Assembly (NCBI RefSeq): GCF_030814015.1
Contig: NZ_JAUSUL010000005.1
Coordinates: 186,001-250,000, forward strand
Direction of reading: 5' to 3'
DNA: 64,000 bases
Source of the DNA: Amorphus orientalis
GTDB lineage: Bacteria > Pseudomonadota > Alphaproteobacteria > Rhizobiales > Amorphaceae
Within the stretch, counting starts at the first letter, position 1; each line of letters opens with the position of its first letter. The notes beneath the pieces were generated by a model. That model was given only the letters and a program-made list of their open reading frames with translations, searched no databases and was not told the origin of the DNA. This document shows positions 25,951 to 34,533 of this stretch, piece after piece. Both the position numbers and the translations under genes were made by a program.

Positions 25951-28250
25951 GGCAGGCTCCTCTTCGCGCGCAGTCTGAGGCCCCGCATCAGCCCGAAGGC
26001 GGCCACGGCGGCGAGCGCGACGACGCCGATCTCGCCCAGGGTGTCGAGCGCCCTGAAATCCACGATGATGACGTTGACGACGTTGCGGCCGAACGCTTCC
26101 GTGTAGGAGGCGAGACGGAAATAGTCGCTGACGCGCTCGTCGAAGGGGCTCGCAAGAAGGCTGATCGCGAGAAGGGTCGAGGCTGCACCGAGGGACAGCG
26201 CGACCGCGCCATCGACCCGCTTCTGGCGGATGGTGCGCGCGTCGAGCGCGGAGGCCGGAAGGCGCAGCACCACCGCCGTTGCGATGACCACGAACACCGT
26301 TTCGACGGCGAACTGGGTGAACGCCAGGTCGGGCGCCCCTTTCTTCAGAAAGAGAACGCCGAGCGCATAGCCCACCAGGCCCACGCCGACCAGGACGGTG
26401 AGAAACGACCTCGCCAGCGCGGCAAGCGCCGATCCGATCACCAGCACGCCGACGATGCCGATGATGTAGGGACGGTCAAAGGTCAGGTCCGGTACGGCGA
26501 TGCCGGTCCGCGCGAGCGCAAAGACGATGAGCGCCGTGGCCGCAAGGAGAGGCACCAGGGTGTAGCGGCGCAACGAGCCGTTCTGCATCGCCGCCGTGCT
26601 TGTGCGCGCGCAGGCCAGCACCAGCCCGCCGAGGCGGTCGAACAGTCGCTCGGCGTGCATCGGCGTCGGAACCGACACGCGCGCCAGCATTCTGTGGACC
26701 GCCTCCCACTGCCAGGCGAGGAAAGCGCCGACGCCGACGGCGAGCCCCGACAACGCAAGCATTGGCGTCAGTCCGTGCCAGAGCTTCAATTTGGTGTCGA
26801 TCTGCTCGCCCGCCGCGACCGACGCGGCGTCGGCGAGGATGGCCGACGAGGCAAGTCCGGGCGCAAGGCCGAATGCCGCACCGAGACCCGCAAGCATGAT
26901 TGGCCCGATCACGAGACCGAACCGCTCGCGGTGACGCAGCGTGGCCGGTTTCTGCTCGCGCCCGAAGAAAGGCCGGAGCGCGACCACGGCGGCGACGGCG
27001 ACGAGCACCGCGTTCACGATCACTGCCACGGCTAGGAGTGCCGAGATGCCTGCACTCGTGAGTTTCGCCTCGAACAGGAGCTCCTTGGCGATGAAGCCGA
27101 TGAACGGCGGTAGACCCGCCATTGAGAGGCTCGCCACGACCGCCGCAATGGCCGTGAGCGGCAGCGCCCGGAAAAGTCCGCTCATCTGCGAGAGACGGGC
27201 GACCCCGGTGGCGTGGATCGCGTTTCCGGCCACGAAGAACAACGCGGCCTTGTAGAGCGCATGGCTGAGAAAGAACCCGACGGTGGCGACCGCGGCGACC
27301 GGATTGTCGAGTCCGACGAGAAGGGTCAACGTGCCGAGTGCGGCGACGGTGGTCTGGGCGAGCACCGCCTTGAAGCGTTCCACGCGCAGCGCCTGGACGG
27401 CGGCCACCAGCATGGTCGCACCACCGAAGCCGACCAGCAGGGTCTGCCAGAGTTCGGAGTGTCCGAAGGCGGGGTCCAGCACGATGAGAAGGAAGATGCC
27501 GAGCTTCACCATCGTCGCGGAATGCAGATAGGCGGACGCAGGCGTCGGCGCGGCCATCGCGTTGGCGAGCCAGAACTGGAACGGCACCTGCGCCGACTTC
27601 GAAAAGGCACCTGCCAGCACCAGAACAAGCGCTGCGGGAAACAGCGGATCCGCGGTGATGGCTTCTCCCTGCGCGACGATGGCGGTGATTTCGGTCGTGC
27701 CGGCGATGTTGGCAACGAGCAGGAGGCCGGCAAGCAGCGCGAGCCCGCCGCCGGCCGTTACCATCAGCGCCTGATTTGCCGCGCGGCGCGCCTCCGCGTC
27801 TTCACTCTTGAAGCCGATCAGGAGAAACGACAGGACGCTCGTCAGTTCCCAGAACACGAAGAACAGGATGACGTCGTTCGCGAACACGGCGCCGAGCATC
27901 GCCGCCATGAAGGCAAGGATCAGCGACAGGAAGCGAAGCCGCTCCGTGCCATGATCCATGTAGCTGGCGGCATAGATCACGACGAGCGCGCCGATCGCGC
28001 TGATCAGCGTCGCGAAGAGCAGCGAGAACGCGTCGATGCGGAATGCGAGCGCTATGCCGAGGCTTTCGACCCAGGCCCACCGGACGGTTTCGCCGCCGGC
28101 TGCCAGGATATCGTTGCCGTACGCGAAAAGCGTCGCGCACACGGCGAGCGGAAGGACGGCCAGCGCATGGGCGCTGAGACGTCCCAGGGTCCAGGGCAAG
28201 AGCGCCGCTCCCGCGAACGATCCTGCAACAAGTGTCAGGGATATGGCCAT
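25947..28250 (-). CDS. mrpA: Na+/H+ antiporter subunit A
   Basis: 767 residues. The N-terminal two thirds are a NuoL-like channel: ASYMDHGTERLRF, LFFVFWELTSVLSFLLIGF with the conserved Glu, FSKSAQVPFQFWLANAMAAP with the conserved Lys, and SAYLHSATMVKLGIF. The C-terminal part adds the MrpA-specific helices and DUF4040-like segment (FLKKGAPDLAFTQFAVETVF). It is the first gene of a seven-gene mrpABCDEFG operon whose genes mostly overlap by four bases. The complex exports Na+ in exchange for H+ and supports alkaline and salt tolerance. Confidence 0.95.
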   Translation of the reverse strand: MAISLTLVAGSFAGAALLPWTLGRLSAHALAVLPLAVCATLFAYGNDILAAGGETVRWAWVESLGIALAFRIDAFSLLFATLISAIGALVVIYAASYMDHGTERLRFLSLILAFMAAMLGAVFANDVILFFVFWELTSVLSFLLIGFKSEDAEARRAANQALMVTAGGGLALLAGLLLVANIAGTTEITAIVAQGEAITADPLFPAALVLVLAGAFSKSAQVPFQFWLANAMAAPTPASAYLHSATMVKLGIFLLIVLDPAFGHSELWQTLLVGFGGATMLVAAVQALRVERFKAVLAQTTVAALGTLTLLVGLDNPVAAVATVGFFLSHALYKAALFFVAGNAIHATGVARLSQMSGLFRALPLTAIAAVVASLSMAGLPPFIGFIAKELLFEAKLTSAGISALLAVAVIVNAVLVAVAAVVALRPFFGREQKPATLRHRERFGLVIGPIMLAGLGAAFGLAPGLASSAILADAASVAAGEQIDTKLKLWHGLTPMLALSGLAVGVGAFLAWQWEAVHRMLARVSVPTPMHAERLFDRLGGLVLACARTSTAAMQNGSLRRYTLVPLLAATALIVFALARTGIAVPDLTFDRPYIIGIVGVLVIGSALAALARSFLTVLVGVGLVGYALGVLFLKKGAPDLAFTQFAVETVFVVIATAVVLRLPASALDARTIRQKRVDGAVALSLGAASTLLAISLLASPFDERVSDYFRLASYTEAFGRNVVNVIIVDFRALDTLGEIGVVALAAVAAFGLMRGLRLRAKRSLP

Positions 28251-28313
28251 GGGTCCGGACTGGCATCCTGGCGCGCCGACAGCTCGCTGCCGTGGCGCGC
28301 CAGTCCGCAGCTC

Positions 28314-28514
28314 TCAGGCCAGCGCCCGGAAGCCGGCCCCGCGCAGCCGCTCGAGACGGCGCGAGACGTCGGCGCGCATGAGGCGAAGCGTCGCCAGATG
28401 CGGATCCTTGGGATCTCTTCCCGGACCGCCGGCCGCATCGAGCCGGGCGTCCATGGCGCGCTTCATCTGGGAAAGCCGGCGTACCCGCCGCATGATGTCA
28501 GCTGTCTTCGGCAT
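28314..28514 (-). CDS. Small basic protein of unknown function upstream of mrpA
   Basis: 66 residues, rich in Arg and Lys (MPKTADIMRRVRRLSQMKRA, then RLMRADVSRRLERLRG), predicted helical with no membrane segment. The frame extends to 28571, but ATG 28514 has a clear GGGAGG before it. It ends 63 bases before mrpA on the same strand, so it may share the mrp promoter. No family recognised. Confidence 0.6.
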   Translation of the reverse strand: MPKTADIMRRVRRLSQMKRAMDARLDAAGGPGRDPKDPHLATLRLMRADVSRRLERLRGAGFRALA

Positions 28515-28631
28515 AGCAGTCCTCCCAAGCGATCTGCCGTCTACATGCCGGAGATGGGAGTCCCGCGTCATAGCCTCAATCGAGTTTCAGATCTGGATTG
28601 ATCGGATTATCCTATCACGCAGCGCGAGCGT

Positions 28632-29546
28632 TCAGGTCTCGAGGGTCAGGTCCGAAAACTCGCGACGGACGATCGACCGGATTGAATCTGCGATCATCCG
28701 GTGGGTCACCGCGCGACCTGCGCTCTTGCGCCAGACGAGGCCGATGGAGCGCGAGATGGGTCGATCGCCAAGCCGGCGGACCACGACGTCGCTGGCGTGA
28801 CTGAGCTCGGACCGCGCATAGAGGGCAGGAAGGAAGGTTACGCCCATTCCCATGCCCACCATGGAGCGCAGGGCATCGAGGCTCGTTCCCTCGTAAGCCA
28901 GTTCGAGCGTTGCGCCGAATTCCTGGCACAGGAACAGTACCTGCTCATGAAGATGATATTGCGCCGTGAGCGAAAGAACCTTGAGACCGGCCAGATGGGT
29001 TGTCCGCAGTTCGGGCTCGGCAGTGAGCGGATGGTCTCTCGCCAGCGCGAGATAGAGGGGCTCACGAAACAGACGCGCGGTCACGACGTCCGCGCTGCGC
29101 ATGGGAAGATGCGCCAGGATCACGTCGTGGTCGCCCCGCAGAAGCTCTTCCTCCAGTCCGCGTGGAGGACGCTCACGAACATAGAGCTTGAGGGCCGGGT
29201 GCTCACTGTGCAGCTGTGCGACCACATGGGGCAGCAGATAGGGGCCGAGCGTCGGCATGACGCCGAGCCGGATCGTGCCGTCCATCACGCCGCTGCGGAC
29301 GGTCGCCACGAAATCCTCGATGCCCTGAACTTCGGCAAGGACGCGCCGAGCGCGGTCGATGACCTCCCGACCCGTCGGCGTGGTGACCACCCGGGACCGA
29401 CTGCGTTCAAACAGCTGCACGCCGAGATCGGCCTCGATTGCCTGGATCTGGGCAGTCAACGACGGCTGGCTGATCCCGCACCGCTCCGCCGCCCGCCGGA
29501 AGTGAAGTGTTTCAGCGAGCGCCACGATGGACTGAAGTTGCCTCAC
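28632..29546 (-). CDS. LysR-family transcriptional regulator
   Basis: 304 residues from the GTG at 29546. The N-terminal winged helix reads LHFRRAAERCGISQPSLTAQ, and the periplasmic-binding-like effector domain includes DGTIRLGVMPTLGPYLLPHV and DALRSMVGMGMGVTFLPALY. The overall pattern is close to the OxyR/CbbR branch, but the paired OxyR cysteines are missing, so it is not a peroxide switch. The start is uncertain: TTG 29618 and GTG 29606 are in frame, and an ATA at 29555 stands exactly where homologues have ATG (next residues PTVRQLQ) with GGAAGG six bases before it. It is followed by the small gene and mrp operon on the same strand; the target is unknown. Confidence 0.88.
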   Translation of the reverse strand: MRQLQSIVALAETLHFRRAAERCGISQPSLTAQIQAIEADLGVQLFERSRSRVVTTPTGREVIDRARRVLAEVQGIEDFVATVRSGVMDGTIRLGVMPTLGPYLLPHVVAQLHSEHPALKLYVRERPPRGLEEELLRGDHDVILAHLPMRSADVVTARLFREPLYLALARDHPLTAEPELRTTHLAGLKVLSLTAQYHLHEQVLFLCQEFGATLELAYEGTSLDALRSMVGMGMGVTFLPALYARSELSHASDVVVRRLGDRPISRSIGLVWRKSAGRAVTHRMIADSIRSIVRREFSDLTLET

Positions 29547-29976
29547 GGTTGGTATGGTGGGCCTTCCTTTTTCTCCGACCTGGCCTGCTGTCGATTTTTC
29601 GGGCACGGGGCCTGGCAAACATAGCTCGGACGTCGAACGCGGCGGGCTCGACTGGCCCGATATCGAGATCCGGGTCGCGTCCAGTGGCCCAAACCAGCCC
29701 CGGCCCGCCCCGCGATATCAGAACAGTCTGCCACGACATGCCCTTATCGACGATGAGGAAGCGCTGCATCGGGCGCGGCGATCCGAGGGCAAACAGGCCG
29801 TCGGTCGCAGAAGGCGCTCCGCAAGGAGATCGGATCGCCGTCGCCATCAATGGGCCCGTCGTGGAGGCGCCGCGACCGGTGACACTGTGCCGAGCCCTCG
29901 TCATGATATGAACCGATCGGGCCAGATCCCAACCAAACGAGGCCGGCGGCCCGATAGACAGACGGGTCGCCCGCCT
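29547..29976. other. 430-base region between cysG and the LysR gene
   Basis: It lies downstream of cysG and upstream of the LysR gene, both leftward. Open frames of up to 130 codons exist on both strands, but none has a plausible product. It should hold the LysR promoter and the end of the nas transcript; no clear terminator was found. Confidence 0.45.
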
Positions 29977-31449
29977 TCAGATAGACGAGACCGCCATTCG
30001 GGTCTCCAGCCCGGTCGACGAGGCCGCAGTCGCCGAAGCCGCAGAAAACACGTGGCCGACACCAAGCAGGACCGGTCGCTCGTATCCGATCCGGGCCACA
30101 CTATCGGCCAAGCCGTCGAGCCTGCCATGCACGATGTGCTCATCCGGACGGCCGAGAGCCCATGCGGCGACGACAGGCGTCGAGGGCGGCAGTCCCTCGG
30201 CGATAAGTCGCTCTGCGAAATCAGCGCAGGTGCGGCCGCCCATATAGACCAGCAGGCTCGTCTCCGGATCGGCCAGGCCGGCCCAATCGAGCCTGGGCAG
30301 ACCGCCATCGCGCGCATGGCCGGTCACGAAACGCACGGAATGCGCGCAGTCCCGGTGGGTCAGCGAGACACCGAGTTTCGACGCCAGCGCGAGCGCTGAC
30401 GTGATTCCCGGCACGACGTCGACGGGAACGCCGTGTCGTGAGAGGTCCGCGATCTCCTCGCCTGCCCGCCCGAAGATCATCGGATCGCCGGACTTCAATC
30501 GAACCACGTGCTTGCCCTGGCAGGCCAGCTTGACCATCAGCGCGTTGATATCCTCCTGGCGGCAGGACACGCGCCCTCCCCGCTTGCCCACCAGCATGCG
30601 CTGCGCTTCACGCCGGGCGAGCTCGAGCACCTCCCCGGCGACCAGATCGTCGAACAGGATCACATCGGCCGACTGGAGCACCCGCATCGCCTTGAGTGTG
30701 AGATATTCCGCGTCACCGGGCCCGGCGCCGACGAGGCTCACCCGACCGGCGGACGCCCCGCTCGCCGTCTCCGCCGCGACCCTGCGGAGGGTCATCCGCG
30801 GATCCGGCCCCGGGGGCGCGCGAAAGGCCAGCTCGGCGAAGCGCTCCCAGAAGCGGCGGCGTGCGTCGGCGCCGCCGATCCGCTCGGCGACAAGGCTTCG
30901 CAGCGCCTTCGCGGCCTCCGCCCAGGCGCCGACGAAGGGCGGCACCAGCGCCTCGATCCGTCGGCGGATCGCCTGTCCGAGCACCGGCGCCGCCCCGTCG
31001 GTCGAAATGCCGATCACCACCGGCGAGCGATTGACGATCGAACCGAACTGAAAATCGCAGAAGTCCCGCTTGTCGATGACGTTGACGGCCGCGCCTGCTG
31101 AATGTCCGGCGGACCGGATCGCCGAAGCGTCCTCCGCCGTCTCCGCATCGCCCACGAGGATAGCGGCGCCGACTAGGTCATCCGCACGCCAGGACCGACG
31201 CACGAGCGTCACGGAGCCCGCCGGCAGGGAATCAGCCGCGAGAGCGTCCATGTCACAGCACGCATCGGCGGCGAACACCGAGACGTCGGCCCCCGCGGCG
31301 GCAAGCAGTTCGGCCTTCCAGGCCGCCCCTTCCGATCCGCCGATCACCACGGCGCGCCGGCCGGCAAGATCGAAGAAGACCGGCAGTTTGGCCAGCGGTT
31401 CGATCCGCCCGGGCCGGCGCTCAGTTGGCGTTTTCGAGCGATCGAGCAT
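29977..31449 (-). CDS. cysG: Siroheme synthase (trifunctional CysG)
   Basis: 490 residues. The N-terminal third is the precorrin-2 dehydrogenase/ferrochelatase part: LPVFFDLAGRRAVVIGGSEG is the NAD-binding region and NVIDKRDFCDFQFGSIVNRS the active-site loop. From about residue 235 the uroporphyrinogen-III methyltransferase follows: VSLVGAGPGDAEYLTLKAMR, VIFDDLVAGEVL-like segment and LKSGDPMIFGRAGEE, PVDVVPGITSALA. It makes siroheme for the nitrite reductase NirB encoded in the same operon. ATG 31449 lies 29 bases inside the end of nasA, so the two are tightly coupled. It is the last gene of the nitrate assimilation operon. Confidence 0.94.
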   Translation of the reverse strand: MLDRSKTPTERRPGRIEPLAKLPVFFDLAGRRAVVIGGSEGAAWKAELLAAAGADVSVFAADACCDMDALAADSLPAGSVTLVRRSWRADDLVGAAILVGDAETAEDASAIRSAGHSAGAAVNVIDKRDFCDFQFGSIVNRSPVVIGISTDGAAPVLGQAIRRRIEALVPPFVGAWAEAAKALRSLVAERIGGADARRRFWERFAELAFRAPPGPDPRMTLRRVAAETASGASAGRVSLVGAGPGDAEYLTLKAMRVLQSADVILFDDLVAGEVLELARREAQRMLVGKRGGRVSCRQEDINALMVKLACQGKHVVRLKSGDPMIFGRAGEEIADLSRHGVPVDVVPGITSALALASKLGVSLTHRDCAHSVRFVTGHARDGGLPRLDWAGLADPETSLLVYMGGRTCADFAERLIAEGLPPSTPVVAAWALGRPDEHIVHGRLDGLADSVARIGYERPVLLGVGHVFSAASATAASSTGLETRMAVSSI

Positions 31450-34087
31450 GGATGATCCTCCGGATCTCCGCGCGGCACGAGCCGCAGTTGGTTCCAGCCT
31501 TGAGCTTTGCGCCGACGTCGTCGACGCTCTTCGCCCCGCCTGCGCGCACCAGCGCCTCGATCTGGTTCGTGCCGATTTCGAAGCACGAACAGACGAGAGC
31601 ACCGGTATCGGGAACGTCACCACGCGGGCGTCCCGCCAGGAGTGCGAGCCGGTCCTGCGGGGTCTCGAACCGCTCCGTCAGCGCTGCCGCCAGGAAGCTG
31701 CGGGAAGCGGCCACGGGTTCTCGGGCGACGAAAAGCGCGCCGAGCAGGCGATCGCCGGAAAAGGCCGCCAGGCGGTGGTGCCCGGACTGCACATCATGCA
31801 GGGCGTGCACGTCGTCCTCGGCGAGGGTGAATCCGAGCAGCGACGCAAACAGATCACGCCAGGAAGCCGGATCGGCCAGGCCGGCGAGCTCCGCGCAATA
31901 GCCTGCCCGAGCGCGAGCCAGCGCCCAGTAGTCGCAATCCTGTGTTCGCGGAGAAGACCGGGTGACGGCAAAGCCGTACCACCGCGCAGGGAATCGCGCG
32001 ATCCGTACCCTGCCGGACTTCAAAGCAGGCTGCCCGGAGACGGGATCGGTGTCGGCAATCACCAGACTGTCGACCCGGGCGTCGCTCGCCGTCTGACCGT
32101 TCCAGTGCATCGGGACGAAGACGGTCCCCTGCCGCTGGGTCGCCGCAACCAGCGCCCGCACCACGATCTGACCCAAGGGGCTTTCGACCCGAACGAGGTC
32201 CGCCGGCCCAATCCCTGCCTGGGCCGCATCAAGCGGATGGATTTCGACGAACGGCTCGGCGATGTGTCTGGACAGGCGGGGCGAGCGGCCGGTCCGCGTC
32301 ATCGTGTGCCAATGGTCACGAACCCGACCGGTGTTGAGCACCATCGGATAGCGAGGTTCCCGGGCGGGGCCGGCGACCGGCGTCGCGACGAACCGCGCGC
32401 GACCGTCGGGGGTGAAGAAGCGACCATCTCCCCCGAAGCGGGTCTGTGCGCTCGCGTCCCGGCGGAATGGCCATCGTGCGGGTGCCAGTTCGTGATACCC
32501 GGCAGCATCCAGAGCCGCCAGCCCGCCGATGTCGAAAGCCCGCCCCCCATCGTTCTCGAAGGAGGACAGGGCCGCATGCTCGGCGAAAATGTCGGCGGGT
32601 TTCGAATAGGGGAACGCGGCTGTGAACCCCATTCTCCGGGCGATCTGGGTGATGATCCACCAGTCGGGACGCGCCTCGCCGGGAAGGTCGAGAAAGGCGC
32701 GCTGACGCGAGATCAGGCGCTCGGAGTTGGTGACGGTACCGTCCTTTTCGCCCCAGCCGGCCGCCGGCAGCAGGACGTCCGCACATTTTGCGGTATCGGT
32801 GTCGGGCAGGATGTCGGAGACCACCACGAAGGGGCACGCCTTCAGCGCCTCCCGCACCAGATCCGCGTCAGGCATCGACGCGACCGGGTTGGTCGCCATG
32901 ATCCACAAAGCCTTGATCCGACCATCGCGGACAGCCTCGAAGAGATCGACCGCCTTCAGCCCGGGACGATCTGCGACCGATCGCGTTTGCCAGAAACGTC
33001 CGAGACGTTCGCGGTCGGCGGCCGCTTCCAGATCCATATGGGCCGCGAGCTGGGTGGCCAGACCGCCGACCTCGCGCCCGCCCATCGCGTTGGGCTGGCC
33101 GGTGACGGAGAACGGTCCCATGCCCGGTTTTCCGATGCGGCCGGAGATCAGATGGCAGTTGATTATGGAATTGACCTTGTCGGTGCCCGAGACCGACTGA
33201 TTGACGCCCTGCGAGAACGCAGTGACCACCTTCTCGGTCCGTGCGAACAGCTCGAAGAAGGCCTGAACGTCCGAAGGGTCGAGCCCGGTGAGACGGGCAA
33301 CGTCCGCGACGTGGCCTGACGCTTCGGCGAGCGCCTGTTCCAGACCGCAGGTGTGAGCTGCGACAAAGCCCGTGTCGACCGCCCCGACCTCCGACATATA
33401 GGCGAACAGGCCGTTGAACAGGGCGACGTCGGAGCCCGGTTCGATCGCAAGGTGCAGGTCCGCATCGACCGCGGTGGCCGTGCGCCGCGGATCGATCACC
33501 ACGAGCCGGGTGCCGATCCTGTCGCGCGCAGCCATCAGGCGCTGGTGGAGCACCGGATGGCACCAGGCGAGATTGGAGCCGACAAGAACCACGAGATCGG
33601 CCTGTTCGAAGTCCTCGTAGGTCCCCGGCACGATATCGGCTCCGAAGGCCCTGCGGTGGCCGGCGACGGCGGATGCCATGCACAGGCGTGAGTTGGTGTC
33701 GATGTTCGCCGACCCGATGAAGCCCTTCATCAGCTTGTTGGCGACAAAGTAATCCTCGGTCAGAAGCTGGCCGGAGACATAAAGCGCGACCGAGTTCGGT
33801 CCGTGTTCGGCGATGGCGTGGGCAAAGCGCTCGGCGACCAGCTCTGTCGCAGCGTCCCAGGAGACCCGCCGCCCGCCGACCCGGGGATGGAGCAGCCGTC
33901 CGTCGAGGCCGAGGGTCTCGCCGAGCGCCGATCCCTTCGAGCACAGTCGCCCGAAGTTCGCCGGATGCTCCGGATCCCCGGCGATATCGACGCTCCCGTC
34001 CGCTCTCGGGGTCGCCAGCACGCCGCATCCGACGCCGCAATAGGCGCAGGTCGTGCGGACCGTCGTATTCGCTCGTGTCGCGTCCAT
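31421..34087 (-). CDS. nasA: Assimilatory nitrate reductase catalytic subunit
   Basis: 888 residues. Cys14, Cys17, Cys21 and Cys49 (CAYCGVGC...LCSKG) bind the N-terminal [4Fe-4S] cluster, and Cys136 in DTNSRLCMASAV is the expected molybdenum ligand. The bis-MGD domains follow, with GVNQSVSGTDKVNSIINCHL and GRIGKPGMGPFSVTGQPNAM. The last 60 residues are a BFD-like [2Fe-2S] domain (LVCSCFEIGTNQIEALVRAG and AGTNCGSCRAEIRRI). The protein reduces nitrate to nitrite in the cytoplasm. No Tat signal is present, which confirms the assimilatory rather than periplasmic type. It lies between nirD and cysG. Confidence 0.96.
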   Translation of the reverse strand: MDATRANTTVRTTCAYCGVGCGVLATPRADGSVDIAGDPEHPANFGRLCSKGSALGETLGLDGRLLHPRVGGRRVSWDAATELVAERFAHAIAEHGPNSVALYVSGQLLTEDYFVANKLMKGFIGSANIDTNSRLCMASAVAGHRRAFGADIVPGTYEDFEQADLVVLVGSNLAWCHPVLHQRLMAARDRIGTRLVVIDPRRTATAVDADLHLAIEPGSDVALFNGLFAYMSEVGAVDTGFVAAHTCGLEQALAEASGHVADVARLTGLDPSDVQAFFELFARTEKVVTAFSQGVNQSVSGTDKVNSIINCHLISGRIGKPGMGPFSVTGQPNAMGGREVGGLATQLAAHMDLEAAADRERLGRFWQTRSVADRPGLKAVDLFEAVRDGRIKALWIMATNPVASMPDADLVREALKACPFVVVSDILPDTDTAKCADVLLPAAGWGEKDGTVTNSERLISRQRAFLDLPGEARPDWWIITQIARRMGFTAAFPYSKPADIFAEHAALSSFENDGGRAFDIGGLAALDAAGYHELAPARWPFRRDASAQTRFGGDGRFFTPDGRARFVATPVAGPAREPRYPMVLNTGRVRDHWHTMTRTGRSPRLSRHIAEPFVEIHPLDAAQAGIGPADLVRVESPLGQIVVRALVAATQRQGTVFVPMHWNGQTASDARVDSLVIADTDPVSGQPALKSGRVRIARFPARWYGFAVTRSSPRTQDCDYWALARARAGYCAELAGLADPASWRDLFASLLGFTLAEDDVHALHDVQSGHHRLAAFSGDRLLGALFVAREPVAASRSFLAAALTERFETPQDRLALLAGRPRGDVPDTGALVCSCFEIGTNQIEALVRAGGAKSVDDVGAKLKAGTNCGSCRAEIRRIIHARSLENAN

Positions 34088-34161
34088 GACTTCGCTCGAT
34101 CACCTGCATTGGTGAAATCATCCGATCGGGCGCGTACGCCCGTCAGAAATCGCTCCGGCGT

Positions 34162-34533
34162 CTACTCTGCGGCCGCGAGCGGCCGGTCCGGCCGCACGAA
34201 TTCCGCCGACCTCGGCTCCAGAGACAGCTCGACGGCCTGCGACGCCGGGTCGACCCGGACATCGAAGGTGCGGGTGCGGCCGCCCTCCGGACCCGACATT
34301 TCCCCGCTGGCCAGGGCAATCACCGCGTTGTGGAGTGGGCAGGTGACCGAGGTGTCGTGGACGATCCCCTGGGACAGCGGCCCGTCCTTGTGGGGGCAGC
34401 GATCCTCCAGGGCGTAGAGTGCATCGTCCGCGGTGCGGAACACCGCGATCCGGCCAAACGGGGTCAGCACGCAGCGCGCCCCCAGTGGCGGGATGTCATG
34501 AAGATGGCCGATCTTGTGCCAGCGGTCGTTCAT
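34162..34533 (-). CDS. nirD: Nitrite reductase small subunit (Rieske-type)
   Basis: 123 residues. CPHKDGPLSQG and CPLHNAVIAL give the complete Cys-x-His and Cys-x2-His ligand set of a Rieske [2Fe-2S] cluster, unlike the E. coli NirD, which lacks it. It partners NirB in NADH-dependent reduction of nitrite to ammonium. Its ATG overlaps the nirB stop by four bases. Confidence 0.94.
   Translation of the reverse strand: MNDRWHKIGHLHDIPPLGARCVLTPFGRIAVFRTADDALYALEDRCPHKDGPLSQGIVHDTSVTCPLHNAVIALASGEMSGPEGGRTRTFDVRVDPASQAVELSLEPRSAEFVRPDRPLAAAE

Noticed and set aside
28632-29546. OxyR-type peroxide sensor.
   Set aside because: The pair of redox cysteines expected in the effector domain is missing; only one cysteine is in the relevant region.
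29512-29904. A 130-codon minus-strand frame upstream of the LysR gene.
   Set aside because: No ribosome site, no recognisable motif, biased composition, and it overlaps the LysR N-terminus region.
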